Source: Taenia hydatigena (taxonomy: Eukaryota; Platyhelminthes; Cestoda; Cyclophyllidea; Taeniidae). Taken from it: DNA of 64,000 nucleotides. Position 1 is the stretch's first letter, and every line of letters begins with the position of its first letter. The stretch lies in contig JADWOT020001299.1 in NCBI GenBank assembly GCA_036345935.2, positions 119,544-183,543 of the forward strand. The letters are read 5' to 3'. Positions 25,736 through 36,959 of this stretch are shown here, piece after piece. Under the pieces are notes generated by a model. The model was not told the origin of the DNA. It was given only the letters and a program-made list of their open reading frames with translations, and made no database searches. A program made the position numbers and the translations under genes.

Positions 25736-27217
25736 GTCTTATAGAGCAAAGTAAAGTTGGACTTCCACCCATGCTCATTATTGAGTTGATAGAAACTTTG
25801 TAAGCAGTCTGCACAAAAAAAGGAACCTGGGGATTAATGTTTCACACTTTTGTCATCGAGTAGTTTGAGCTGATACACAGAATAATGCCGATCCGGATCT
25901 AAAACTGTGCACTAGGATATAAAATGAAAGTCTCAGCCTAACCTGGATGCCAGGAGTGATAGTAAGGATTATGGTGAGGGATGTGCACAAGTTGGCGCAC
26001 ATATTAGCAGAAATAGTTCAAGGTAGACGGGTGCGCAGAAGAAAAACGCACAGCAGTTCGCACTTTTGAAAGTGAAGAGATCTTTTAGTCAATTGATTCC
26101 CTCATTTTAAAGGCTACTAGCGGTAACCACATTTTTCCTCGGTATGATGTTACACACTACACCTCATCAAGATGCCATGATTTTGGCAAAATTGTAACCT
26201 GTCCTGTAAAATAGCACTAGCTTCTCCGAATTACTCTGGATTACTTAGTGGAAATGATAGTGCGGGTCTTGCACTCCACTAAAATATGCCTCGTCTGGAA
26301 TGAGCATGATTTGCCAAGCATAGCTATTCATCGTACAGTTCAGAGCCAGAATTCCGGCTTCGCCATTTCCTCACATTCAGCTCAGGTAAGAATGAATTGC
26401 ATTTTATGATTTCTAATCATGTTTTTGTGCACAAATTAACATTAGTTATTTGTTAGACTATCTAACTTCACCAATTACGCCAAGGATTTAATGTTTAATG
26501 TGCAGCAAAAATTGCTTTTAACTAGTTGCTACAATGCCCACATCCATAAGCTACGTTTCAGACAACTAGCCAAGTTACTTAACAATCACAGGGTCGTTGC
26601 TAGGCGCTTTCGAGAAAAGGAATAAAAAGGAGTTAACAACAGAAGAGCTGCCTACCTTGTTTCACCTGAAAAGAAAAGATTAACTGAAGCTAAGTTTCAA
26701 CTGGTAGTTTGGACCAGTTCATGCGCAAGACAGTAAACTTGTAAACCTAGCGAATTAGCCATCGTGCAATGCACTCAATGTTTTTCTCTTTTCGATTTTG
26801 AAACGATTATAATAAGAACTCGGCGGTTGGCCTACTACCGTGGCAAACACGCAGATCCCTTGCAAAACAACATCATTTTGGGTTATGCAGTTGAACAAGG
26901 AGTGTGTTGTGACGAAAAAGGGGAGAAAGCGCGGGTGTTAATTGGGCCATGACTTTTAATTCGATCTGGAACTAATTAAAGCTGGGTGTCAAATGTTAAC
27001 TTACTTTCGTGACCGTGAAGTGCAGTCCTTTAGCAACGCATTAAATAGGATTAACAGCAACGCAATGCAAACGATTTTGATTCAATCTACAGCCTACTTT
27101 TTAGCTTTTATGCACAATGATTCAAGTTTTCACTTATGGCTAACACATACTTAAGGAGCCCATTTTGGCAAAATGAACTTAATTAACACAAGTATACAGA
27201 GCGGCGCTGAATTCGTT

Positions 27218-27698
27218 TGTTTTGATGTAAAAGTAATTAGAATCACAGCATGGCGTCTTACTCCATTCAGTAATTGCTTGCAGTTGTTTCCTTATCAACT
27301 TATAAAATTAATGTTTAGTCAACAATAAAAGCGTCTAGGTTGGCACGGAAAATCATCAATGCACTTCCCTTTGACCAAAAATAATCTAAGCCGACAATGG
27401 GACGCAGTTTTTAATCCATAAAAGCTTCTAGCAAGGGGATAAAGAAGCAGTTTACTCTCTCGCTTTTGACCAAAACCGATCAGAAATGGACTTAACACCC
27501 TGCTTCCTTCTGTAATTTGCTTGTAGTAGTTCACGCCTTAAAATGCAGGTGTAGGAAAGCGTGACGATTATATTGCGGTAAGAAACTCAAAGGCTTACAA
27601 GGACTCAGAGCTCAGTTCATTTTTGCTCATGTTGATCCAAAATTGATTAGAATTAGGAACCAGCAGCCCGATTCCGTCTGTAAGAGATTACGGCAGCT
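27218..27698 (+). repeat. Degenerate array of a ~65-nt motif
   Basis: Four related units start near 27218, 27370, 27467 and 27627. A shared pattern runs TTTTGAyCAAAAnyGAT, then AGAAnnnGGA, then CCnTTCnGTAATTtGCTTGyAG. Spacing is uneven (about 150, 97 and 160 nt). The last two units are most alike. No conserved frame, so probably an old minisatellite or nested repeat. Confidence 0.4.
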
Positions 27699-28207
27699 TT
27701 TTTTACAATCGGACAATTTAAGTGTGGCTAAGAGGATCATCTATAAAGGCGATCTTCTTCATCGCTTTCAATCCAGAACCAAACAGTTTTAAGGCTGATA
27801 ACACAACTAATAACCACGCACATGCATTCGAATTCTACTGCCTTCTACCACTCATCATGCTTTCCATTTTATCGTTGTTTATGCAATCCAGTTCCTCACC
27901 AACTTCCCAATCTTGCTTTGCTGTCTACTTACCTTCCTGCTACAATCAAAGGCACTAATGCAGATGATTCTGCTGTCACTGCTGCCTCCTTGGTGCCCTT
28001 CGGTGAAGGTATGGGTTTGGTGACTCAGTTCATTAGTGTGGTATCGAGAGTGCAAGCACCTGAGGTGGTGGAGATGGGTGTTCTCAGGAGATGGTGAGAG
28101 CTGGACCCCAGGTGGTTCATTTAGTCGTTATCTTTGCAAATAAAGGGTGGACGACTTCAAGACGTCTGCCTTGTACGAATCGCAAGTTTTCTTCTTTTTA
28201 TTTTAAG

Positions 28208-28231
28208 CGTGTGTGTGCGTGTGTATGTGTC
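28208..28231. repeat. Imperfect (GT)n microsatellite
   Basis: GTGTGTGTGCGTGTGTATGTGT-type run within the presumed intron or intergenic segment before exon A at 28.5 kb. Confidence 0.8.
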
Positions 28232-28512
28232 TAACTGCGTGCATGTGGATGCGAAGACATTTATTTCACCCTCTCTTCTTAGCTTGCCATTCTAGTCTAC
28301 CAGGTCAGCAGTTCTATCCTGGGTGAAGCAAGGTCTCCTTTAGTTCTTTGTTGTATGGCTAGTTAAGTGCTTTATTAACTTCAACTCCACTTTCCGACGA
28401 CACCTTATCAGCCACTTACCTAGCCACTCACCCACACACCCGCGAACTCTACTACATTTAATCGCCTTTTCTTCATGTGGCTCCTCTACTTCCTCACTTA
28501 TTTCAGGTTAAA

Positions 28513-29890
28513 ATGGACGGACCTACATGGAATTGGCAGAAGAATTCTTACAAGGTTGAAAAGATTCATCGTCCGCATCTTCAACAAAACATGCTGTCAC
28601 AATACACAAGTTATGAATTTCACGGCGGAGTGTTTGACACCGACTCTTCAAATTGGAGAAGTGACACAGCTCAGCCATCACGAACCTCGGTGGCATTTCA
28701 AAGGGCACAACAATCGGCTAGTACGTCCTCATTGTCTCTAGTCGAATAAAGATCAATGCGAAACGGACTTAAAAAGAGAGAAGCGTCAGTGCTGCGACAA
28801 CACAGGCTGCTGCCCTACTACCAGGAGGTGCTCACATGCAGAATACTTCCATCCCGTCACAACCTGTACAGAGAGCTCCTCATAACAAAGGTAGGAGATG
28901 CCTGGCTCAGCAATTCCGCGTTTCAACCTTAAAAATTTCAAGCACATTTTATAAGGACAGGTTTGCCTTTACACTGGGATGCCACGATGACAAACATTGA
29001 TATGGACTACCATCGCACATGAATATAATGCTTTCTTAAGGGCAGTTGATAAGTCTTCTGGCCATCTTTGCTGTGGAGTACCAAGTTAGGCTCAACTATG
29101 CGATTAAGTCAGTTCCTATGAAGGCGTGCCGACTCAACCTACCAACTTATTTGTGATGGTTACTGGTACCCTATTAATAATTAATAGTTAGTAATCACCT
29201 ATATAAAATGGCAACACTGCTAGAATCCAACAGAGTTGCATAAAAGGAGAAAAAAATCACATCAGAGACCACAGTGATGACGCTTCACAGGCAAACTAAA
29301 GGCCACGAAGGTGTGAAAGGGACACGAAGGCCCTACGTGTTCATCGGCTAGCTTGTGTTCAATACAAGCAGCATCCATCGATAAATGTCACCAAATGACC
29401 GACTCATATAGCACGTTACAGAAAACTGATGGACTCTCTAAGCATGACTTTACCTAAACTCTTTTCAACGGCATTACCACAGCCTATATGTTCCATTGTT
29501 TTTCATCAAAAACTTGTTTGCATATAATGAATGCAATTATCCGTCAAGAATGCCACAACGTATTGCACTGCTCCAAGTCCACTTAATATGCTTATAGCGC
29601 TTAATATCAGCTAATTATGAAAATTTATTAAGGTAATCATGTTTAAGAGGGGACATTAGGCTCCTCTGCATTAATAGCGCATTAAATGTATGCAACGTTT
29701 GTAAGAAGAGGGTGAACACTTACTGTGCCTTCCAGCAGGCAACAGAGTAACCAAGACCTCAGCTGCACTCACTGCCGAGAAAAGAGACGAGGAAAGAATC
29801 CACCTCGTGACGCCTGCAGTCCCATCGAAGACGCAACACTGCAAGCGTTCGCCTTCACTGCAGTTCTCAGTCTCATGCATGGAGTGCTAA
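28513..29890 (+). CDS. Three-exon gene candidate, 158 aa, unknown function
   Basis: Exon A 28507-28720 follows a strong acceptor (CTTCCTCACTTATTTCAG) and contains the ATG, beginning MDGPTWNWQKNSYKVEKIH. Exon B 28777-28890 ends at AAG/GTAGGA and encodes a disordered A/Q/P stretch (SAATTQAAALLPGGAHMQ). Exon C 29736-29890 follows TACTGTGCCTTCCAG, encodes NRVTKTSAALTAEKRDEERI and ends at TAA. All three phases agree and the sum is 159 codons. Composition favours this frame over the longer shadow frame on exon C. The weak point is the exon B acceptor, AAAAAG without a pyrimidine tract. Exon A may instead be entered in phase 0 from a short exon at 27958-28008, which begins with ATG and ends AAG/GTATGG. 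Low-complexity, basic, probably intracellular; no family recognised. Confidence 0.45.
28745..28750 (+). terminator. AATAAA overlapping an in-frame stop codon
   Basis: If exon A of the 28.5 kb gene is not spliced, its frame runs on through SASTSSLSLVE to a TAA at 28747-28749 that lies inside AATAAA. This would give an alternative 78-residue product with an intronic poly(A) site. A second plus-strand AATAAA at 28139-28144 follows an open frame ending at 28097. Confidence 0.3.
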
Positions 29891-29899
29891 ATGAATCAC

Positions 29900-32800
29900 A
29901 CCATATCGAATTGGGCAGTAAGCTTTATGATGCAAGAGTGCAAAACCTGTTGGCGTACCAACGACCTTACAGCGATGAAGGGGCATTTATCAGATTCTTT
30001 ACAACTGAAAATTGGCGTGTAATAACAATTTTTTCGGAAGCGACGAAATTATGTCTATTTGCGGAAATCGTTCTAACTCACCACCTGCTGTTGTAGGCAT
30101 GCAAATTACTCAGAAATATATCAAATCGCCGCATAAAAAGGCCTAAATAACATCACGGATTAGAAACAAAGAATTAATTTATTATTCTAGCGTTTGTGGG
30201 TCTAAGTTATTTTGCATCTCTCCTCATCCATGCTTGGACCTTTCAGTTTCAGTTCAGCGACGCGTTGGAGACAAAAATGTGGGGCAGAGATTCACACCAT
30301 ACAATTGCTGCATTATCCGCTTACGGTCTCCTCGAAACTATTTTGTGGTTTTCTCAATAGTCATTGCAAAAGCAGGAATATAACCTCTGATCCGTCTAAA
30401 ATAGTTCAACTGTTCTCAAGTGGCATACCCACCGATTCGATATGCATGGTGACTACTTTCTTTCACTTCTTTATTTTGTGCTTTCGTAATGGTTCGCAAT
30501 TTGTTCCAAAAAACTAATGCAGCTTTGAGGGAATCAGTAATGACAAACGAGGAATGCATTGCAATGCTCTGGTTTTGATTTGGAAAAACGAAGATAAAAT
30601 AATATACCCTAAAGAGACACCTCTGCATCATTACTAAATCCTAATTTTGTGGCCACGTATGCGGCTCGCAATACAAACCTGACCCTTAGCGTCCTCAAAG
30701 AAAATCTGCGCCAGCAACGTATGCCATTGAGTTGATTGTCCTTACTCTAAAGAGTCACTACGAAATTTCTCAAGGCACTCAAATTCAACTAGACCTGATG
30801 TTGTGATAGTACGCTCAAGTTAGAATGCGTGTGACTTTCCTATCCAGAATGCTATTTAACCCAAAATGCTCTTCTTAAATGCGATTCATCTTGCGTCCTA
30901 ATCAGAACTATGCCATTTGCTTCACCAATTAAACTTATGTGCGCCACTATATTAACAACAACGAGAGAGGTCTTAGAGCCAGAGTAATGACAATTTGCTT
31001 AAGAATCTCCGCGGGGATTGTCTATAAAAGGAAGACTGTAGCTAGAAACTCATCTTGATATGGCATGACAAGCATCGAGTGCTGGTAAAGATGTGCTAGA
31101 TATAAGTCCAAATTGAGCAGCTGTGCTTCTATTGATCAAGGTGCTGTTACATTACATTGTGTAGCGTTTGCGGCACGAATGGTTGTTAGTTCGTGACATT
31201 TTGGGGTCAAACAAGATCATACGTTCATCACCATAGCGAATTTTGTGATCGAGTTGCATGACATAAACAGCTGAGTCTGTACATGCTGCCTCAGCAATGG
31301 TAGGTCTAAGACACAATAGTCACCTTTGCCCGTAAACAGCCTTATTATATCGTAAGTTGTTCATTTACGTATAGGTCTAGTTGGTTTTTTGTAAGTACTT
31401 CCCTCTGTTCGTGTCAATTCGAAAAAAACAGATTGACTTCTGTGGGATAATCTAGACAAGCGACGGATGAAGTCTAGAACCAACTGAACTTTGCATCTCC
31501 TACTGCTTTTAGCAAATGATGACAAAGTGAAAGGACTATATGGCTAAATTTGCAATCGCTGATGATTCACTGCTATCACCACATTTAGAGGAAAACAACG
31601 TTCACCTTAAATGTCTCAGAATAGGTGCATAATGGAAACACAACATCAACTTAAAGCATAAAACTTAGCCCAAAGACACTTAAGTAGGCCATAAATTGAA
31701 AGCTTGCTAGTATTGCCTGTATTCGAATGCGGTATATTTAAAGCCATGACTTGGTGTGCTACCGGGACTCACAACTTAAGGGTGATGCCGTTACTAACTT
31801 ATCAGCGACCGAATGCACGTAGGGGGAGTGCGAAATTCATGGATGGATGCATGCTTCAATGAGTCGATTGGGCATAGAATTCGTCCTATTTAGATATTGT
31901 CCTGAGGATTACAAAGGTCATTCAAAGCAGGTCTACCGCATTCATTGAACGTAAGGTTATAAATAACATTTAGATGATGATAAGGGTAACCAATCGTGAC
32001 GCGGAATTGATTGGAAAAAATTGCGATGATGAGATAGGAGTCTTTTGGCAGCATCTTGCATCAAACCGAGAAAAACAGCCCTTGTGATGGGACACGGGCA
32101 GAACGCTGGTCGGATTTCGAGAGGTAACGTAGATGTACAACATTGTATAACGCATGCGTATCGCTCTTAAATGAACCTCGATAAACTTCCTATGCAAAAT
32201 TTTTGTGCGTTACATCGTACCCTGTGAAGTTGGGTTAAGTAGAAGGGTAAATATCATTGGAATCAGAATAGGTGAGCCTTAAGAAAGGGATAAGAGTGAA
32301 GCTATAAAATGCCTCATGCGATGGCTATATTCCAAAAGACAATAGTAATTGACCAACCATAAAAGCAAAACTCTTAGAATGGGATAACTGAGAGAAAATT
32401 AAGAAGTTGTTCAACCACTAAGCTGATAGTTTTACATTATTAAATCAAAACCCCTGGAACTCCATCATTGTTGAAATTAAGGCTTAAAAAGGCTTCACTA
32501 AGAACTTATTTGCAGCTTAAAAGACAACCGTCAGCAGTATATTTTGCATCGGTTTTTTGGTGCCAAAAAGAAGGGTCATGAATTCTCGCGGTATAAAAGA
32601 TTCACAAAAGGCATCCACTGGAATTATTTACAAACTTCCTCAACCAGACTTATGTTGGCAAAACTTGATGACTAACGGATCACTTGCCTACATTAGCAAT
32701 GATTTGGCCCTATTCACCTCCATTTTTGGCCCCACACTTGCAGTCTGGCACATGTGTCAGGCACTGGTGCCGGAAAGCGAAGGCTATCATCTATAGCTTA

Positions 32801-33925
32801 CAGAAGTACTGTCAAAAAATGTGCGAAAAGTAAATGAAGCCCTCTCACAAATAATCTCATCAGCAATTTGGTGGACAAGGTCCTACGTAGTCTTAGAGAC
32901 TAAAATGTTTCCATTTTAACCGAGTTACCGCCTTTACTCTCTTCATGGGGAAAAAGAAATAAAGTAGAAGGAGAACCATTTTTTTTTAAATCGAGGCTGT
33001 AATTTTCCGGTTTTTAGAATGTGAACACTTTGAGCGGTCTGTAGGCCATTACATGCGAAACAAATCGTGATGGTGTTAATATGGGGGTGCATTCGGTGTG
33101 CAAAATCTTTGAAGTGGACAGAGGGTAGAGTAAGTGACCAAAATAAGAACTACCTAGTAGTCTTTTGGGCTTTGTCTTGACTGAACCGTTCATGCATTCG
33201 GTTGATGCTTATTTGTTGCATCATTCTAGCTTTTATCTATCATTGGGGTTAAGCATTCTTGGCGCATTAATATGGACCAGTATACAGGTGCAGGAGCCCC
33301 AAGGCAAGCAATGTCATTCTGCTTAGCAGCATGGGGTCTTTTTGAATATAGGGCATCGGTTATTAAATGGCGGACAATGGTAGGCAAATCCAATAAATCA
33401 TTTTTAAATGGCTTAGTTAAATGTAGCACATTTAAACTGACGATGAGCTTACAGAAGTGTGGAATTCAGCTAAACTCAGTTTGCGAGACACAAAATCAAT
33501 TCACACCCTCAACGCCCATGCTCATGACCGCAAGTTGTGAAAAGTCCCTGAAAGTAGAGTAGAGACAAATTTTGAATACCTGTGCTGAGCACTAACCGAC
33601 GACCAGGCATTTGTCAAAAGGATGAGGTGAAGGCATCGGCGGTAATCAATGACGCATCTATCCATCAGTTGGGGCTAAACACGTCACAGCTGTTTTACTG
33701 GTTATCTAGCAACCTTTATTGTTATGTAGTAGTTGCGAGTCGTTCCACGTCTGTAGGTGTAAGCGCCTTCAATTATGATGATCAAACTGGTGCATTTAGG
33801 GTGCAACAAAAATGAGTTCGCAACCGACTTACTTAGATAATTGCCTGACAGAAGAACTACCAATGTGTTAAGGATTATATTTATTTTAACTTCCGTTCCC
33901 TTCTCCTTCATATTGCTCGATGTTG
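29900..33925. other. No firm gene; a possible further exon near 30.25 kb
   Basis: A strong acceptor (CATGCTTGGACCTTTCAGTTTCAG) at about 30254 opens all three plus frames for 100 nt or more, one reading FSDALETKMWGRDSHHTIAA. It could extend the 28.5 kb gene, but no phase-compatible donor was found. Other frames (32557-32796, 33272-33562, 33582-33815) have mixed composition but no confirming structure. Confidence 0.35.
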
Positions 33926-33929
33926 CTAG

Positions 33930-34035
33930 TGCCACTGCTCTAGCCACCGCTTATTCTAAACGCGGAGTATCTGAGTCTTATCCTGTCCGTTTTCATTTGA
34001 ATTCAGAAAGCAGTCGATTAAATCCACGTTTGCAG
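33930..34035 (+). other. Possible internal coding exon
   Basis: A strong pyrimidine tract (ACTTCCGTTCCCTTCTCCTTC, running to GATGTTGCTAG) precedes 35 open codons (ATALATAYSKRGVSESYPVR and onward) that end at TTGCAG/GTCC. The tract would otherwise look like a hydrophobic signal segment in the larger open frame. Partner exons were not found, so this may be chance. Confidence 0.2.
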
Positions 34036-35074
34036 GTCCTTAAGCGCTTCCAATTCTATTAGCAACGTCTTGATTCATGCGAATCGTACGCCGACAAGCT
34101 GATTTAAGAGGTACTCCTCAGCTATCATAACCTGTAAATTGTCAAGTAGAAGGCACAGCCACAAATAAAATTAAATTAGAAGGCTTATTTCATAACTGAT
34201 AGGTAGTAGTTATATTAATGGCTAATAATCACGATTCCAAAGGGGCACATTAACATCTAAATCACCAATGGGGCGTTCCAATTCATCCTGGCTACTGCTC
34301 ACTAGTCACCAATTAGGTTGTTACAGCTAACGAATCCAGAAAAATTAGTAATAGCCCAATTTGATGCAAATGCACACTTAAGCGTTCGCTTGCAGTTGCT
34401 GCGCGATAAATGCAAACGCTCAAATTTCGAACTCGTCTAAATAGTTAAAAGGCCGACAATATCAATCAACTGCATGCAGATTGGCAAAAATTGCTTGACT
34501 GCTTTCAGCAGAGCTACGATTTGTTCTGCCATTAAAAAGTCCAATCACTACTGTTGCTCTGATTTGATAAAGCCTGGAGAAATTCAGAGGGAATGAATCA
34601 GGCTTCTTATAAGGAAGCCAATATTGGCGGCCCTCAAGGCATTTTCGCACAGAAAGCCTTGCGCATGCACAATAAGATAAGTTCTTAGCATGCAAATAAT
34701 GCTTTTAATGGTCCAGCGTTATTTTGCCAAAGGCACATGCTAGCTGCTATAAATCGGCATAATCTCCTGTTTTCCATGCGCCAATGAAAATTAAACTGCA
34801 ATCACATCCACTCCGGACTGGATGAAGCTAGGGATCGGCGTAGTGTGCTCGATACAATTCGCACTTAAAGAAACTGAAGTGTGCTTGTTTGAAGTTGCCC
34901 TATATCTCATGCAGTGAGGCGTAGCAGTTGTAGTGATCCTTAAGCTTACCTATTCACTCATCTGCCTACCTGTCTATCTAATCTGCGCTTAAATTATCCG
35001 ATGACGCAGTTTGACAAACAAACGTGAAACTATTAGCATTAGTATATTCACACATGCATTAAACATTCTTTTAA

Positions 35075-35080
35075 TTTATT
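35075..35080 (-). terminator. Poly(A) signal AATAAA of the T-box gene
   Basis: On the minus strand a canonical AATAAA lies about 85 nt beyond the T-box stop codon. This supports the fifth exon as the real last exon and therefore the very short C-terminal tail. Confidence 0.5.
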
Positions 35081-35162
35081 TGGAAAGCAAAAAGCATGCA
35101 TAGCCCCCCTCATAAGCACACGCAACCAGGTCTGAATGCCTGGAAGTGAAAGGCCAAAATAA

Positions 35163-36922
35163 CTATTTTAAGAAGCGCTGACGACTTCTAAATGCTTTGG
35201 CATAGGGATTTCTACTAATCTTTGCGTCTGAAATGCGTTTATTGCGATAGACAGTTACGGCTATGAATTCTGTCTCTGGAATGACATAGGTACCTACATG
35301 CTCGAGACCTGCTGGAGAACCTATGTGCAATACTTTCGCATTCGATTGACACGCAGATGCTTCTTCAGGTGCCAAGTGGCGTACTATATGATAGCGCGGA
35401 ATGTAGATCTGCATGCTGCGGGCAAATATCTAGGCGGGAATATAGCAGGACTCAGAATAAACTTTGCGGCAATCAATTTACCAAGATATAAAATAAAACT
35501 TGCATTAGCAGCGAGACCGATTACCTGATTCTTTATTTTAGCGGTGCAGACATTGTTGGTGATCTTAACTAATTTAAAATCAACGCCACAAGCCATCAAT
35601 CTCGAACCTTTCTCGCATGGGTTGCGTGACACGTAGATGTGAGAAGCTAAAAGAAACACAAAGACGTCCATTGGGTCATACATACAAGGAAGGGGTCTGT
35701 GCAGCTATTTACAAAGAAGAGTCTTCTACCCTTCAATACATGCATTGATTTGATGGAGGTGGATGACAAAGGGTCCGACAGGGTATCCATTGGCCAGACT
35801 GAAATTTGTAGATAACCTGATCTTTTGGCATCAAGTCCATGAAAAATGTGTACTTCTCATCAACCTCCAAGCCCTCAACGTTTACTGTCAGTGTAGGAAA
35901 TATCATTCTGCAACAGATTGTCTGATTGTATTAGATCACTAAGCAAAGGGATGCAGGTTGACGAAAAGAATTTTAAATTTTGAAATCATTTACCTTCCAT
36001 TCTTACTTGCAATCACCTCCATACGGTAAGGCCACGTAGCCTGCCACGACGCCTTGTCACGCAATCGCAGAGTAATTGTCGGACGTTGCGATGCCTTAGA
36101 AAACTCAAAATCTGACCCTGCCACGCAAATGGATGAGAACTCCTCTTTTTTACTGTTAAAGTGTGCATGCCACACGTTGGGCACCGCCTGACTGATGGCC
36201 AATAGGTCCAAGTGCAGGTCCTGCCTCACAACTGACGGAAGAATGGATGGACATGTTTGCACTTCTAATCGGGCTGATGCACTACCCACTGCTGCTTCAG
36301 GTAGTAGTCCTTCGTAGCTGTCTCCATGTCCTGTTTTAATCTTGCTGACTGTTTGTAGGACACTGAGAGAAGGATTGGTAGGTTATGTGTGTTGCGGCAT
36401 TATACCAAAAGGTGACCAATTACCTGTCTTAGTCGAAGCGCCTTTCCGGTAGTCTAGAGCATTGTCAAAGCAACTTTTCTGCTGTGGTGCTTGATTTTGC
36501 TGCAGTCTATGAGCGGTGTTTGAGCCTTCATAGCAGTGCAAATTTTGGTCATAAGCAAAGGTGGTCAGATCTGGCTTGAAATACGTACTCTCATTACAGT
36601 CAATTTGGCATTGTCTTGATGACGAGTAAGGTAAACCTTGCTGGGAAGGATAGCATATCCTGGAGTCTGCATTTTTAAAATGTGCGACCGACTCATGTTG
36701 AAAACCTGTAGAATATGGTAGTGCGTTAAAGGCCGTCCCTGAATATTGCACTGGCATCAAAGTGCGTTGCACATTCTGTGTCTCAGCTGGCAAGTGCTCA
36801 TTTGCACCAAGTGAGAAGGCGGGCATAGCCACCGAAGCTAACATTTGAGGAGGAAAGCAGTGATTGTCATTTTCCTGCTCTTTGCCGTGTATATGTGGAG
36901 GCCATCTGGGACATTCATTCAT
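35163..36922 (-). CDS. Divergent T-box transcription factor, five exons, 453 aa
   Basis: Predicted nuclear DNA-binding regulator of the T-box family. Exons read on the minus strand: 36922-36424, 36348-35994, 35907-35768, 35646-35525, 35408-35163; phases agree and the sum is exactly 454 codons with stop. The start ATG has an in-frame TAA upstream. Residues 1-255 lack a recognised domain and are rich in Q, N, S and P. The T-box spans about 260-446: LRDKASW, then EVIASKNGRMIFP (family form TKSGRRMFP), GQWIP, VDFKLVKITNN (family KLTNN), IPRYHIVR (family QPRxHIVR), and ETEFIAVTVYRNKRISDAKI followed by NPYAKAF (family FIAVTAYQN, NPFAKxF). Odd points: the family HPDSP block reads SRNPC, AYQN reads VYRN, and only seven residues follow the domain. 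The exon 3 donor is least certain: 35768 or 35780, both with non-consensus GTC. The family call is firm; the subfamily is not assigned. Confidence 0.88.
35525..35646 (-). other. T-box gene exon 4 (KITNN block)
   Basis: A 40-codon exon after a good pyrimidine tract (TTTCTTTTAG), ending at CAG/GTAATC. It encodes HIYVSRNPCEKGSRLM and then VDFKLVKITNN. The second block matches the conserved T-box strand KLTNN. The first sits where other T-box proteins have YxHPDSP and is clearly changed. The next exon joins in phase 0 at a CAG/ATCTAC acceptor. Confidence 0.78.
35994..36348 (-). other. T-box gene exon 2 (start of the T-box)
   Basis: Internal exon carrying the N-terminal edge of the T-box. It enters in phase 1 after an acceptor ending ACAAACAG and leaves in phase 2 at AG/GTAAAT. 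The split Arg codon it shares with exon 3 rebuilds the family motif NGR-MIFP, which strongly supports this junction. The first ~90 codons are variable linker; the domain begins around the LRLRDKASW stretch. Confidence 0.8.
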
Positions 36923-36942
36923 TGGGATATTTTACTGGAAGT

Positions 36943-36950
36943 CTAAAAGC
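36943..36950 (-). promoter_or_regulatory. Splice-acceptor-like site just 5' of the T-box start
   Basis: On the minus strand the sequence reads TTTTGCTTTTAG and then 20 nt to the start ATG. That is a good 3' splice site with a very short leader. It could end a 5' UTR intron or be a spliced-leader trans-splicing acceptor, as used by many flatworm mRNAs. No leader gene was found in the window. Confidence 0.35.
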
Positions 36951-36959
36951 AAAATGGAT

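Noticed and set aside
29725..30096. 123-codon plus frame with a CTHC string
   Set aside because: The alternative frame over the same exon joins exon B in phase and has better composition; the CTHC string is probably a shadow.
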